A DNA stretch of 64,000 bases, taken from the NCBI RefSeq assembly GCF_002884445.1, contig NZ_KZ614144.1:847272-911271 (forward strand), given 5' to 3'. The notes below the pieces were generated by a model that saw only the letters and a program-made list of their open reading frames with translations, did not search any database and was not told the origin of the DNA. This stretch comes from Paenibacillus castaneae (GTDB lineage: Bacteria; Bacillota; Bacilli; Paenibacillales; Paenibacillaceae). Shown in pieces: positions 37,521-45,920 of the stretch (the first letter of the stretch is position 1; every line of letters begins with the position of its first letter). The position numbers were made by a program, and so were the translations under genes.

Positions 37521-37832
37521 ATGGCAGAACAATCGAAAGAGTGGATTTTGCATTCCGTTATTTTTAGCTTGAAGCATGAGCGGAACTCGGAGGCGGAGCG
37601 CCGATTTCTAGAGGATGGGCAGCGTATTCTTACATCTATCCCAACTGTAACAAACTTTCATGTATACAAGCAAGTAAGTTCGAAAAATGATTATAATCAC
37701 GGCTTCGCTATGGAGTTTGCCAATCAAGCGGATTACGAAGCATACAATGCACATCCCCTTCATGTTCAGTTTGTTAGTGAGCGTTGGGAGAAGGAAGTCG
37801 AGAAGTTTCTAGAAATCGACTACGTGAAGTAG
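37521..37832 (+). CDS. Dabb (stress-responsive A/B barrel) protein
   Basis: Small protein of 103 aa with the Dabb pattern: LHSVIFSLKHE at the start, helix with RRFLEDGQRIL, YNHGFAMEFANQADYEAYNAHPLHVQFV in the second half. Dabb proteins form dimeric alpha+beta barrels; the function is mostly unknown. The ATG at 37521 after GAGGGAG is preferred to the codon at 37479. Confidence 0.85.
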   Translation: MAEQSKEWILHSVIFSLKHERNSEAERRFLEDGQRILTSIPTVTNFHVYKQVSSKNDYNHGFAMEFANQADYEAYNAHPLHVQFVSERWEKEVEKFLEIDYVK

Positions 37833-37930
37833 GAGAAAGATTGAAGATTTGCTAGAATCGTCATATAATGTACGGTATAGATGGAACATTTTCGAACAAA
37901 TATGAACAAAAAAGGAAGAGTGACTAGCGA

Positions 37931-38599
37931 ATGAAAAAACTTAAAATATTGCAGCAGCTAACAGAAGCAGGCGTAGTGGCTGTATTGCGCGCTGACTCAG
38001 CAGAAGAAGTAGCAGACATGGCTCGCCATGCGATTAAGGGCGGTATTAAAGCGATTGAAATTACGATGACCGTACCGTTCGCGCTGCGTGCAATTGAACA
38101 GCTGGCGAAGGAATACTCCAGCTCAGCAGAGCTTGATGCTGATAATTATGCGATTATTGGTGTGGGCACAGTTCTTGATCCGGAAACGGCGCGTGCTGCT
38201 ATATTGGCTGGTGCCGAGTATGTAGTAGCGCCAGCTCTTAATCCCGATACGATTAAGCTATGCAATCGATATGCGGTTCCGATTATGCCGGGAACGATGA
38301 CGATACACGAAATTCAAAGCGCACTGGAGCTGGGCGTTGATGTAGTGAAGTTATTCCCAGGCAACCTTTATTCACCTAGCGTTATATCTTCTATTAAAGG
38401 ACCTCTGCCGCAGGCGAACATTATGCCAACCGGCGGTGTATCTCTCGACAATCTGAAGGATTGGATCAAAGCAGGTGCAGTGGCGGTCGGCATTGGCTCC
38501 GATCTAACGAAGGATGCTGTGAAGACTGGCGACTTCTCGCTTATTGAGAAGAAGGCTGCAGCTTATATGGCGGCGTATCGCGAAGCGAAAGCGCTCTAA
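37931..38599 (+). CDS. eda: KDPG/KHG aldolase
   Basis: 2-dehydro-3-deoxy-6-phosphogluconate / 4-hydroxy-2-oxoglutarate aldolase, 222 aa. Catalytic Glu lies in EITMTVP and the Schiff-base Lys in VDVVKLFPG; GVGTVLDPETA and MPTGGVSLDN bind substrate phosphate. It splits KDPG to pyruvate and glyceraldehyde 3-phosphate in uronate catabolism. AAAAAGGAAGAG precedes the ATG, and a terminator follows, so it is expressed alone. No kdgK or uronate genes adjoin it. Confidence 0.92.
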   Translation: MKKLKILQQLTEAGVVAVLRADSAEEVADMARHAIKGGIKAIEITMTVPFALRAIEQLAKEYSSSAELDADNYAIIGVGTVLDPETARAAILAGAEYVVAPALNPDTIKLCNRYAVPIMPGTMTIHEIQSALELGVDVVKLFPGNLYSPSVISSIKGPLPQANIMPTGGVSLDNLKDWIKAGAVAVGIGSDLTKDAVKTGDFSLIEKKAAAYMAAYREAKAL

Positions 38600-38604
38600 T
38601 CGAT

Positions 38605-38643
38605 TACCCTGATAGAGAGTAAACGCTCTGTCGGGGTATTTTT
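38605..38643 (+). terminator. Terminator after the aldolase gene
   Basis: Stem TACCCTGATAGAG with CTCTGTCGGGGTA, followed by TTTTT. The following gap to 38882 holds only a weaker hairpin near 38675-38705. Confidence 0.85.
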
Positions 38644-38881
38644 ATAACTAATGCTGACGATGCATACGCCGAATAAACAGCCTGACGTGCGGGCTGTGTT
38701 TATTGAAATAGAAGAAAAAGACGGTACGCTTCAGCGATTGAATATGGCGTAAATATTCACATTTCATCGGAATTGAACATCGTTTTACTAGTGATTGGCT
38801 TGATTCTGAGCGGGAATAGCGTTATAACAGAAACAGGTTCATAAAGTGATCAATCAAATGGTTAAAGGAGTCGTTCATGTA

Positions 38882-40267
38882 ATGGATTATCGGATTGAGA
38901 AGGACACAATGGGTGAAATTCAGGTTCCTGCGGATAAGCTGTGGGGAGCGCAAACACAACGAAGCCTGCAAAACTTTAAAATTAGCGGTGAGCGTATGCC
39001 GATTGAAGTCGTCTACGCAATGGCGTATATCAAGAAAGCAGCTGCACAAGCCAACGAGAAGCTAGGCGTTCTGGATGCAGCTAAATCAGCAATTATTGGT
39101 GAAGTGGTTGATGAGATCGTTGCAGGCAAGTGGGACGAGCATTTCCCGCTTGTTGTATGGCAGACAGGTAGCGGTACGCAAACGAATATGAACGTGAATG
39201 AAGTTATCGCCAACCGTTCTAACAGCCTGCTAGCAGAGCGTGGCAGCGATGTGCGCATTCATCCGAATGACGACGTAAACCGTTCGCAAAGCTCTAATGA
39301 TACATTCCCGGCAGCTATGCATATTGCGGGCGTTATTGCGCTTGAGGATACGCTGCTTCCATCACTTGACCTGCTCAACGCTACGCTTCGCGCGAAAGCG
39401 GAGAAGTTTAACGATATTGTGAAAATTGGACGCACGCATCTGCAAGACGCAACGCCAATTACGCTTGGACAAGAAATTAGCGGCTGGTATTCGATGCTTG
39501 ACAGAACGCGCGCGATGCTCGTTCAATCCGTCGATACGATGCGTGATCTGGCTCTCGGCGGTACGGCTGTAGGAACAGGCCTTAACGCGCATCCTGACTT
39601 TGCGGTTGCTGTTGCGGCGGAAGTATCGGCTCTTACCGGCAAAACATTTGTAACAGCGGAGAATAAATTCCACTCGCTGACAAGCCACGATCAAATCGTA
39701 TACACGCACGGTGCGGTCAAAGCGCTTGCAGCTGATTTGATGAAAATCGCCAATGATGTAAGATGGCTGGCAAGCGGTCCTCGCTGCGGAATCGGCGAAA
39801 TCTCTATCCCAGAAAACGAGCCGGGCAGCTCGATCATGCCAGGTAAAGTAAATCCGACGCAAAGTGAAGCTCTGACAATGGCCGTATGCCAGGTAATCGG
39901 GAACGATACAGCCATTTCAATGGCGGCAAGCCAAGGCAACTTCGAGCTTAACGTATTCAAGCCTGTTATTATTTATAACTTCCTGCAGTCGGTCGCTTTG
40001 ATGGCTGACGGAATGGTATCTTTCAATGATAATTGCGCAATCGGCATCGAGCCGAACGAAGCGGTAATTAAGCGCAATCTTGATCAATCACTCATGCTCG
40101 TTACGGCGCTTAACCCTCATATCGGTTATGAGAATGCAGCTGCTATTGCGAAGAATGCACACAAAAAAGGACTAACATTGAAAGAGTCGGCTATTGCGAG
40201 CGGCTTGCTAACTTCGGAGCAGTTCGATGAGTTTGTTCGTCCAGAAAACATGATCGGCAAACGGTAA
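38882..40267 (+). CDS. fumC: Class II fumarate hydratase
   Basis: Fumarase, 461 aa, TCA-cycle enzyme turning fumarate to malate in the cytosol. The fumarase/aspartase signature [11 protein letters not shown] is intact, as are [34 protein letters not shown] and the helix with SSNDTFP. I start at the ATG at 38882 ([11 protein letters not shown]), which matches the family start; AAAGGAG is 11 bases before it. The in-frame codon at 38846 would add 12 residues. Single-gene unit with its own terminator. Confidence 0.93.
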   Translation: MDYRIEKDTMGEIQVPADKLWGAQTQRSLQNFKISGERMPIEVVYAMAYIKKAAAQANEKLGVLDAAKSAIIGEVVDEIVAGKWDEHFPLVVWQTGSGTQTNMNVNEVIANRSNSLLAERGSDVRIHPNDDVNRSQSSNDTFPAAMHIAGVIALEDTLLPSLDLLNATLRAKAEKFNDIVKIGRTHLQDATPITLGQEISGWYSMLDRTRAMLVQSVDTMRDLALGGTAVGTGLNAHPDFAVAVAAEVSALTGKTFVTAENKFHSLTSHDQIVYTHGAVKALAADLMKIANDVRWLASGPRCGIGEISIPENEPGSSIMPGKVNPTQSEALTMAVCQVIGNDTAISMAASQGNFELNVFKPVIIYNFLQSVALMADGMVSFNDNCAIGIEPNEAVIKRNLDQSLMLVTALNPHIGYENAAAIAKNAHKKGLTLKESAIASGLLTSEQFDEFVRPENMIGKR

Positions 40268-40286
40268 TTGATCAATTGCAAGCAAG

Positions 40287-40330
40287 AAGGGGCTGGCGCC
40301 CGTCAAGGAAGACGAAGCGCTGGCCCCTTT
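40287..40330 (+). terminator. Terminator after fumC
   Basis: Stem AAGGGGCTGGCGC with GCGCTGGCCCCTT (13 pairs, two G-U) followed by TATTTG. Confidence 0.75.
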
Positions 40331-40393
40331 ATTTGTGGTATGATACGAGTGGTACGATTACGACTATATCATTCGAAAAAGTAGGTTTGACAT

Positions 40394-42340
40394 ATGCATT
40401 TATTATCAGTTGAAAATATAACGAAAAGCTATGGCGAGAAAGTATTATTCGAGAATGTTACCTTTGGCGTAGAAGATGGCGACAAGGTCGGTATTATTGG
40501 CGTGAACGGAACGGGCAAATCTACGTTCTTGAAAGTAATTGCTGGTCTTGAGCCGGCGGACTCAGGCAAAGTATCAATCGGCAACCGCGTTACGGTTCGG
40601 ATGCTTGCTCAGGATCCGGTGTTTGCTCCTAATGAAACGACGCTGGAGCATGTGCTTGGCGGAGACTCTCCGCAGCTTCGGGCGGTAAGGGCCTATACGA
40701 ATGCAATGGAAGCTATTGAATTAAATCCGAGCGACCTTGCGGTTCAAGACCAACTGATGAAAGCGAATGAGCTCATGTCCGAGCTGGACGCTTGGCAGCT
40801 GGAGAGCGATGCCAAGATGGCATTGACGAAGCTTGGCATATACGACTATGAGGCAAAGGTAGAAACGCTATCTGGCGGCCAGCGCAAGCGGGTTGCGATG
40901 GCGGCAGCGCTGCTGCTGCCGTCGGATGTCCTCATTCTGGATGAGCCAACGAACCATATCGATAATGATTCCGTTGCTTGGCTGGAAGGCATGCTGCAGA
41001 AGCGCAGAGGGGCGCTGCTCATGATTACGCATGATCGTTATTTCCTCGATCGTGTAAGCAATCGTGTAATAGAGCTTGATAAAGGGCAAGCTCATTTCTA
41101 TCAAGCCAATTACAGCCGCTTCCTTGAGCTGAAGTTGGAGCGTGAGGAGCGAGAATCATCTACAGAGTCAAAGCGCAAGAGTTTGCTTCGCAATGAGCTC
41201 GCTTGGATACGAAAAGGCGCGAAGGCAAGAACGACGAAGCAGAAAGCGCGGATTGACCGCTTTGAAGCGCTGAAAGCAGATGTGCCAAAGCAAGCGGGCG
41301 GTAAATTGGAAGTATCGGTTGCTTCTACCCGTCTTGGCAAAAAAATTGTAGAGATGGAAGGCGTAACGAAACGATATGGTAATCGTACGCTTATTCAAGA
41401 TTTTAATTATATTGGCGTACCTGAGGATCGCGTGGGCATCGTTGGCCGCAACGGCAGCGGAAAGTCTACATTAATGAAGCTTATTGCTGGAAAATTGCTG
41501 CCGGATGAGGGAACCGTTGAACTGGGTACTACGGTAAAGCTAGGCTGGTTCTCCCAGGAGCATGAAGAGATGGATCAAACGATGCGTGTCATCGAATACA
41601 TTCGCGAGGATGCAGAACAGGTGAAGACGGCAGACGGTTCGCTCATATCGGCTGGGCAAATGCTGGAGCGCTTCTTATTTTCGCCTACAATGCAGTGGAC
41701 TCCGATTGCTAAGCTATCCGGTGGAGAGAAACGGCGTTTGCAGCTTCTGCGTGTATTAATGAATGCACCTAACGTGCTGCTTCTCGATGAGCCGACGAAT
41801 GATCTGGATATTGCAACGCTTACGGTGCTTGAAGATTATTTAGATGATTTCCCAGGCGTAGTATTCGTCGTTTCTCATGATCGCTATTTCCTTGATCGGA
41901 CGGTCGATAAAATTGTCGCCTTCGAGGGTGAAGGCCGGATTACTCACCATACGGGCAACTATTCGGATTATCAAGCTTATGTAGAAAAGCAAGGGAAAAT
42001 AGCTTCGTCAATCACGTCAGCATCGAAGTCCTCGTCATCGTCTTCGAGCAGCGCTTCTGTAGCTGCTGCGAATGCGAAACCTGCGGTCAAGGAGCCTGTG
42101 CTCAAAATGTCCTATAAGGAGCAGAAGGATTACGAGGAGATTGATGGCAAGATCGCTGCTATGGAAGCCAAGATCAATGGAGTTGCGGCAAGCATGGAAG
42201 CAGCAAGCAGTGATTCTGCGCGACTGCAGGAGCTGACGCTTGAACAAGGGCAGCTAGAGGCTCAGCTTGAAGAACTGATGGACCGCTGGGCGGAGCTTAA
42301 CGAGCTGGCCGAGAAAATTGCTGCCCAGAAGCAGGGATAG
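40394..42340 (+). CDS. ABC-F family ATPase, Uup/YfmR type
   Basis: Soluble twin-ATPase protein of 648 aa acting on ribosomes rather than in transport. Walker A motifs GVNGTGKST and GRNGSGKST; signatures LSGGQRKR and LSGGEKRR; Walker B VLILDEPTN and VLLLDEPTN. The interdomain linker (about 240-310) is basic, and a C-terminal coiled coil (about 575-645) follows a Ser-rich stretch (about 538-560). This C-terminal coiled coil places it with Uup/YfmR. No TM domain is encoded nearby. Confidence 0.9.
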   Translation: MHLLSVENITKSYGEKVLFENVTFGVEDGDKVGIIGVNGTGKSTFLKVIAGLEPADSGKVSIGNRVTVRMLAQDPVFAPNETTLEHVLGGDSPQLRAVRAYTNAMEAIELNPSDLAVQDQLMKANELMSELDAWQLESDAKMALTKLGIYDYEAKVETLSGGQRKRVAMAAALLLPSDVLILDEPTNHIDNDSVAWLEGMLQKRRGALLMITHDRYFLDRVSNRVIELDKGQAHFYQANYSRFLELKLEREERESSTESKRKSLLRNELAWIRKGAKARTTKQKARIDRFEALKADVPKQAGGKLEVSVASTRLGKKIVEMEGVTKRYGNRTLIQDFNYIGVPEDRVGIVGRNGSGKSTLMKLIAGKLLPDEGTVELGTTVKLGWFSQEHEEMDQTMRVIEYIREDAEQVKTADGSLISAGQMLERFLFSPTMQWTPIAKLSGGEKRRLQLLRVLMNAPNVLLLDEPTNDLDIATLTVLEDYLDDFPGVVFVVSHDRYFLDRTVDKIVAFEGEGRITHHTGNYSDYQAYVEKQGKIASSITSASKSSSSSSSSASVAAANAKPAVKEPVLKMSYKEQKDYEEIDGKIAAMEAKINGVAASMEAASSDSARLQELTLEQGQLEAQLEELMDRWAELNELAEKIAAQKQG

Positions 42341-42399
42341 TGTTATATCAAGCCATGACGAAGGATGTTTCACTACATTTGAAGGGAGAAGTGTAATGA

Positions 42400-43032
42400 A
42401 TGGGCACAAATGATATACGCAATATTTATTGTATTGGCCGCAACTATAAGCTTCATGCCCTGGAGCTTGGCAACGAGGTTCCTGAGGAGCCGCTTGTATT
42501 TACGAAGCCGTCGCATGCGGTTATTTCGATGGACGGAAATACTGTCGAGCTTCCAGGGAATGTTGGCGAGGTTCATTTCGAGCTGGAAATCGTACTGCGA
42601 GTCGGACAGGCTTACGAGCAAGGAATGGATGCCGAACTATGTATAGACGCGATGGCTCTCGGGCTAGACTTGACGCTGCGGGATGTACAATCGAAGCTTA
42701 AGGCCAAAGGCCAGCCTTGGCTTGCAGCCAAAGGCTTCAGAAACTCTGCGCCGATCAGCAATTGGCTTCCGTATCCGGGAGCAGCGGCGCTCGCGGAGAC
42801 TGAGTTTGTCCTGCTCCGCAACGGAGAAGAGGCACAGCGGGGCAAGGCCGCTGATATGATATTCAACGTATCCGAGCTCATAAAGTATGTCGGTGACCAT
42901 TATGGGCTTGGCGTTGGCGACATTATTTATACAGGAACGCCAGCTGGCGTAGCGGCTCTGCATGACGGTGATCAGCTGCAAGCGCTGTGGGCTGGATCGC
43001 CAGTTGGCAGCTGCAGCGTTAAGCTTGCTTGA
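42400..43032 (+). CDS. Fumarylacetoacetate hydrolase (FAH) family protein
   Basis: Enzyme of 210 aa with the FAH C-terminal fold. It shows CIGRNYKLHALELGNEVP at the N-terminus, metal-ligand Glu residues in VHFELEIVLRVG, a later Asp region (DLTLRDVQ) and DIIYTGTPAGVA. Family members hydrolyse or decarboxylate dicarbonyl acids such as acylpyruvates. The substrate is unknown. GAAGGGAGAAG precedes the ATG. Confidence 0.88.
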   Translation: MGTNDIRNIYCIGRNYKLHALELGNEVPEEPLVFTKPSHAVISMDGNTVELPGNVGEVHFELEIVLRVGQAYEQGMDAELCIDAMALGLDLTLRDVQSKLKAKGQPWLAAKGFRNSAPISNWLPYPGAAALAETEFVLLRNGEEAQRGKAADMIFNVSELIKYVGDHYGLGVGDIIYTGTPAGVAALHDGDQLQALWAGSPVGSCSVKLA

Positions 43033-43054
43033 GTATAGCTCTAGTGAAAATTTC

Positions 43055-43095
43055 AAAAAACAGTTCTTCCAACCACTTGGAAGAACTGTTTTTTT
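43055..43095 (+). terminator. Terminator after the FAH-family gene
   Basis: Stem AAAAAACAGTTCTTCC with GGAAGAACTGTTTTTT, T-run to 43095. Confidence 0.9.
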
Positions 43096-43130
43096 GTGTC
43101 ACAATTTGCTCATGGGAGTGTGAGTGAAAT

Positions 43131-43832
43131 TTGAAAATCGTATGGATCGAGGATGAAGAGGGGCTGCTCCGGGAATGCTCAGATTTTTTGCGTAAGGAAT
43201 CGATCGAGGTGTATGGCGCCTCAACATGGGATGAAGCGGACAATCTTATAGCATCGGTGCTTCCCGACCTGCTGCTCGTCGATTGGATGCTGCCGGGCGG
43301 AATCAGTGGAATCGATATTTGCAAATGGAATGAGAAACGTTGGAAGCTGCCCTTCATCATGGTGACGGCCAAAGGCGATGAATTTGATAAAGTTCTTGCG
43401 CTTGAGCTTGGTGCGGATGATTATTTGACGAAGCCGTTCGGCTTGCGCGAACTAAGCGCGCGCATTAAAGCGGTTATGCGCAGAGCTGGCAAGCTGGATG
43501 GAAACATGCAGCAAGCTTCTCATGATTCGGTTATCCGCAGAGGCCGACTCGAGCTGGATCAGCTTCGCTTCATGGCTATGCTGGATGGGCAGAAGCTTGA
43601 GCTGACTCGAACGGAGTTCTTGCTGCTCTGGAAGCTTGCATCCAACCCCGGAAGAGTGTTTACGCGTACGCATTTAATGGATGAGGCGCTTGGTGACGGC
43701 TTCCTTGGCTATGAGAGAACGCTAGATTCTCATATTCGCAATTTACGCCGCAAGCTGGAGGTTTATGAAGAGGGGGTAGCTCTGATTCAAACCGTATACG
43801 GTGTAGGTTATCGATTTGCAGAGGGAGTGTAG
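43131..43832 (+). CDS. OmpR-family response regulator of the second ABC module
   Basis: Regulator of 233 aa. Receiver with EDEE near residues 7-10, phospho-Asp51 in LLVDWMLPGG, and Lys in LTKPF; winged-helix domain from about 130 to 232. The start is a TTG at 43131, because the first beta strand (KIVWIEDEE) begins right after it and GGGAGTG lies upstream. The kinase gene begins seven bases after its stop. Confidence 0.9.
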   Translation: MKIVWIEDEEGLLRECSDFLRKESIEVYGASTWDEADNLIASVLPDLLLVDWMLPGGISGIDICKWNEKRWKLPFIMVTAKGDEFDKVLALELGADDYLTKPFGLRELSARIKAVMRRAGKLDGNMQQASHDSVIRRGRLELDQLRFMAMLDGQKLELTRTEFLLLWKLASNPGRVFTRTHLMDEALGDGFLGYERTLDSHIRNLRRKLEVYEEGVALIQTVYGVGYRFAEGV

Positions 43833-43839
43833 TAGAAGC

Positions 43840-45141
43840 ATGAGAGGGATTGGGGCTAAGCCGCATTGGAAACTGGTCTTTATAAGCAGCGTCGCTTTTG
43901 GTATTGCACTTGCCACCACGCTGGTACTCTTACATAACTCATCTCAGACGGAGAAAGCTTCGGCACAGCTGTTCTGGAACGGCTATGCCAAATTATATTA
44001 TGAGCTGACGGGGAGCTGGGATGGGCTGGAAGAGCGCCTCTATGCTGACCGTTATATGTCCGCAGAGGACAAGTCGCTTTGGATAAAGGTTTACAACAGT
44101 GAAGGCTCAGTTAAGGTGGCGGAGCTGGCGTCAGGTAATTCAAGCACGCGGCAGGAAAGAAAAATGGCAGTGCTTTCGAATGGAAACATTGTCGGTTACA
44201 CCGAAACGGCCATCTCCAGTCAATCCTTATTGAGCTTCATTGGCATACCGCTAATGATAGCCATATTCATTTATGCAGCCGGGCTATGGCATCTTAGTCG
44301 AACGCTCCGAGTAAAGAAGCAAACGGAGCAGCTTGCTGCGGCGGCGATTTGGAAGCGAGCAGCTGCACGCGGCACTGAAGCCGCTGCCTCAGATTCTGTA
44401 AGCGGCAGTTTCAGTGCTGCGCTTAAGGCTGTTGATGACCTTGCTCTGAAGGTGGAGAGACTTGAGACGGTTCGAAGAACGATGGTTGCCGATATCGCGC
44501 ATGAGCTGCGTACGCCGATTGCGATTATGCGAACACAGCTTGATAATGCGATTCAGGACGGACTGCCGCTTCCACTTGCCAAGACTGTATCGCTGCATGA
44601 TGAGACGCTCCGCTTGACGAAGCTGGTTCGTGATTTACAGGAGCTTTCGCTCGCCGAGTCGAATCATCTGGCGCTGGAAAAAACATGGTTCTCGTTGACG
44701 GAGATGGTTGCAGCCATTGCGGAGACGCTTGTCGTGAGCACAGAGGATCATCTGATCAATACAAAATTAGATTTGGATCGGGACGTTCGGATTTACGCGG
44801 ACGAAACCCGTATTAGACAAATTATTATTAACCTGATTGGCAATGCAATTGGGCATACCCGTAATGAATTGTGCATAGCGGTTTGCCTAGCGAATGGACA
44901 AGCTGAGGTAACGATTATTGATGACGGCTGGGGAATTGAAGAGGAGGAGCTCGACTTTGTATTCGATCGGTTCTACCGCGGCAAGACTTATTCCCAAGCA
45001 GGAAAACGAGCTGCAGGATTAGGTTTAGGCCTTGCCATTGCGAAGCAGTTTGCGATCGCTCATGGGGGAGCGCTCACCGTAAGCAGCAAGTTTGGGGAAG
45101 GGGCTGCCTTTACGCTAAGCCTGCCTATTATAACGGAATAG
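43840..45141 (+). CDS. Sensor histidine kinase with extracellular sensor
   Basis: Kinase of 433 aa. TM1 about 12-33, extracellular domain about 34-130, TM2 about 137-158, a linker, HisKA with DIAHELRTPIAIMR, and HATPase with IINLIGNAIGH, DDGWGIEEEEL and GLGLGLAIAKQF. Unlike the kinase at 17296, it has a real sensor domain of roughly 100 residues. The ATG at 43840 is preferred to the upstream codon at 43816, which lies inside the regulator gene. It is followed by an ATPase/FtsX pair. Confidence 0.9.
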   Translation: MRGIGAKPHWKLVFISSVAFGIALATTLVLLHNSSQTEKASAQLFWNGYAKLYYELTGSWDGLEERLYADRYMSAEDKSLWIKVYNSEGSVKVAELASGNSSTRQERKMAVLSNGNIVGYTETAISSQSLLSFIGIPLMIAIFIYAAGLWHLSRTLRVKKQTEQLAAAAIWKRAAARGTEAAASDSVSGSFSAALKAVDDLALKVERLETVRRTMVADIAHELRTPIAIMRTQLDNAIQDGLPLPLAKTVSLHDETLRLTKLVRDLQELSLAESNHLALEKTWFSLTEMVAAIAETLVVSTEDHLINTKLDLDRDVRIYADETRIRQIIINLIGNAIGHTRNELCIAVCLANGQAEVTIIDDGWGIEEEELDFVFDRFYRGKTYSQAGKRAAGLGLGLAIAKQFAIAHGGALTVSSKFGEGAAFTLSLPIITE

Positions 45142-45144
45142 AAA

Positions 45145-45166
45145 TCTGCACAAGTTCTGCATATTT
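45145..45166 (+). promoter_or_regulatory. Possible response-regulator site before the ATPase gene
   Basis: TCTGCA occurs at 45145-45150 and again at 45156-45161, exactly 11 bases apart, between the kinase and ATPase genes. This spacing is the usual one for OmpR-family regulators. A weak TAGAGT -10 lies at 45195-45200. Confidence 0.4.
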
Positions 45167-45236
45167 GCTCCATTAAGAATGCATATGAAATTGCTAGAGT
45201 TAGAGCATTCAATGGAACAAGAGGTGAAGATAGAAG

Positions 45237-45920
45237 ATGATTAAAGTAAAAGGGCTATCGAAGACGTACGGGAAGGGTGAGGCTGCTGCAAGAGCGCTTC
45301 GCGATGTTGAGCTGATGATTTCGAAGGGAGAAATGGTCTCGATTACGGGACCATCAGGCTGCGGCAAGACGACATTGCTGCATATTTTAGCGGGGATTGA
45401 GTCGAGTGACAGCGGCGAAATTTGGATCGGGAATGCTCCGATTCATAAGTGGGACGATAAGCAAATCGCGAAGCTGAGGCTGGCTAAGATGGGGTTTGTA
45501 TTTCAATCCTATCATCTGGTGCCTGTGCTGAACGCATGGGAGAATACAGCTCTGCCGCTTATTGCTGCAGGTATATCTGCAAACAAAGCGAGAACAAGAG
45601 CACTTGAAGCGTTGAGGGAAGTAGGGCTGGAGGAGAAAGCCAACAGTTATCCTTCGAAGCTGTCCGGCGGCCAGAATCAGCGGGTTGCGATTGCCCGGGC
45701 CATTGCCGGCAAGCCGGATATCATTTGGGCGGATGAGCCGACGGGAGCGCTGGATACGGATACCGCAGAGCAAATCATCGGCATGCTGGAGATGCTGAAC
45801 CGCCATCATGGCACAACGGTCGTCATTGTCACTCATGATCCAAGAATAGCTGATCGCACATCGAGAACGATTCGTATGCAGAACGGACGGGTCATTCAAG
45901 GCGGAGGCGGCCCGCTATGA
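45237..45920 (+). CDS. ABC transporter ATPase (LolD/MacB type)
   Basis: ATPase of 227 aa: Walker A GPSGCGKTT, Q-loop VFQSYHLVP, signature LSGGQNQR, Walker B IIWADEPTG, switch His in VTHD. AAGAGGTGAAG precedes the ATG. It overlaps the permease start by four bases. It is closely similar in length and motifs to the ATPase at 18391. Confidence 0.92.
   Translation: MIKVKGLSKTYGKGEAAARALRDVELMISKGEMVSITGPSGCGKTTLLHILAGIESSDSGEIWIGNAPIHKWDDKQIAKLRLAKMGFVFQSYHLVPVLNAWENTALPLIAAGISANKARTRALEALREVGLEEKANSYPSKLSGGQNQRVAIARAIAGKPDIIWADEPTGALDTDTAEQIIGMLEMLNRHHGTTVVIVTHDPRIADRTSRTIRMQNGRVIQGGGGPL

Noticed and set aside
38675..38705. Second hairpin after the aldolase terminator
   Set aside because: AATAAACAGCC pairs with GGCTGTGTTTATT only with a bulge and has no T-run, so I do not list it as a terminator.
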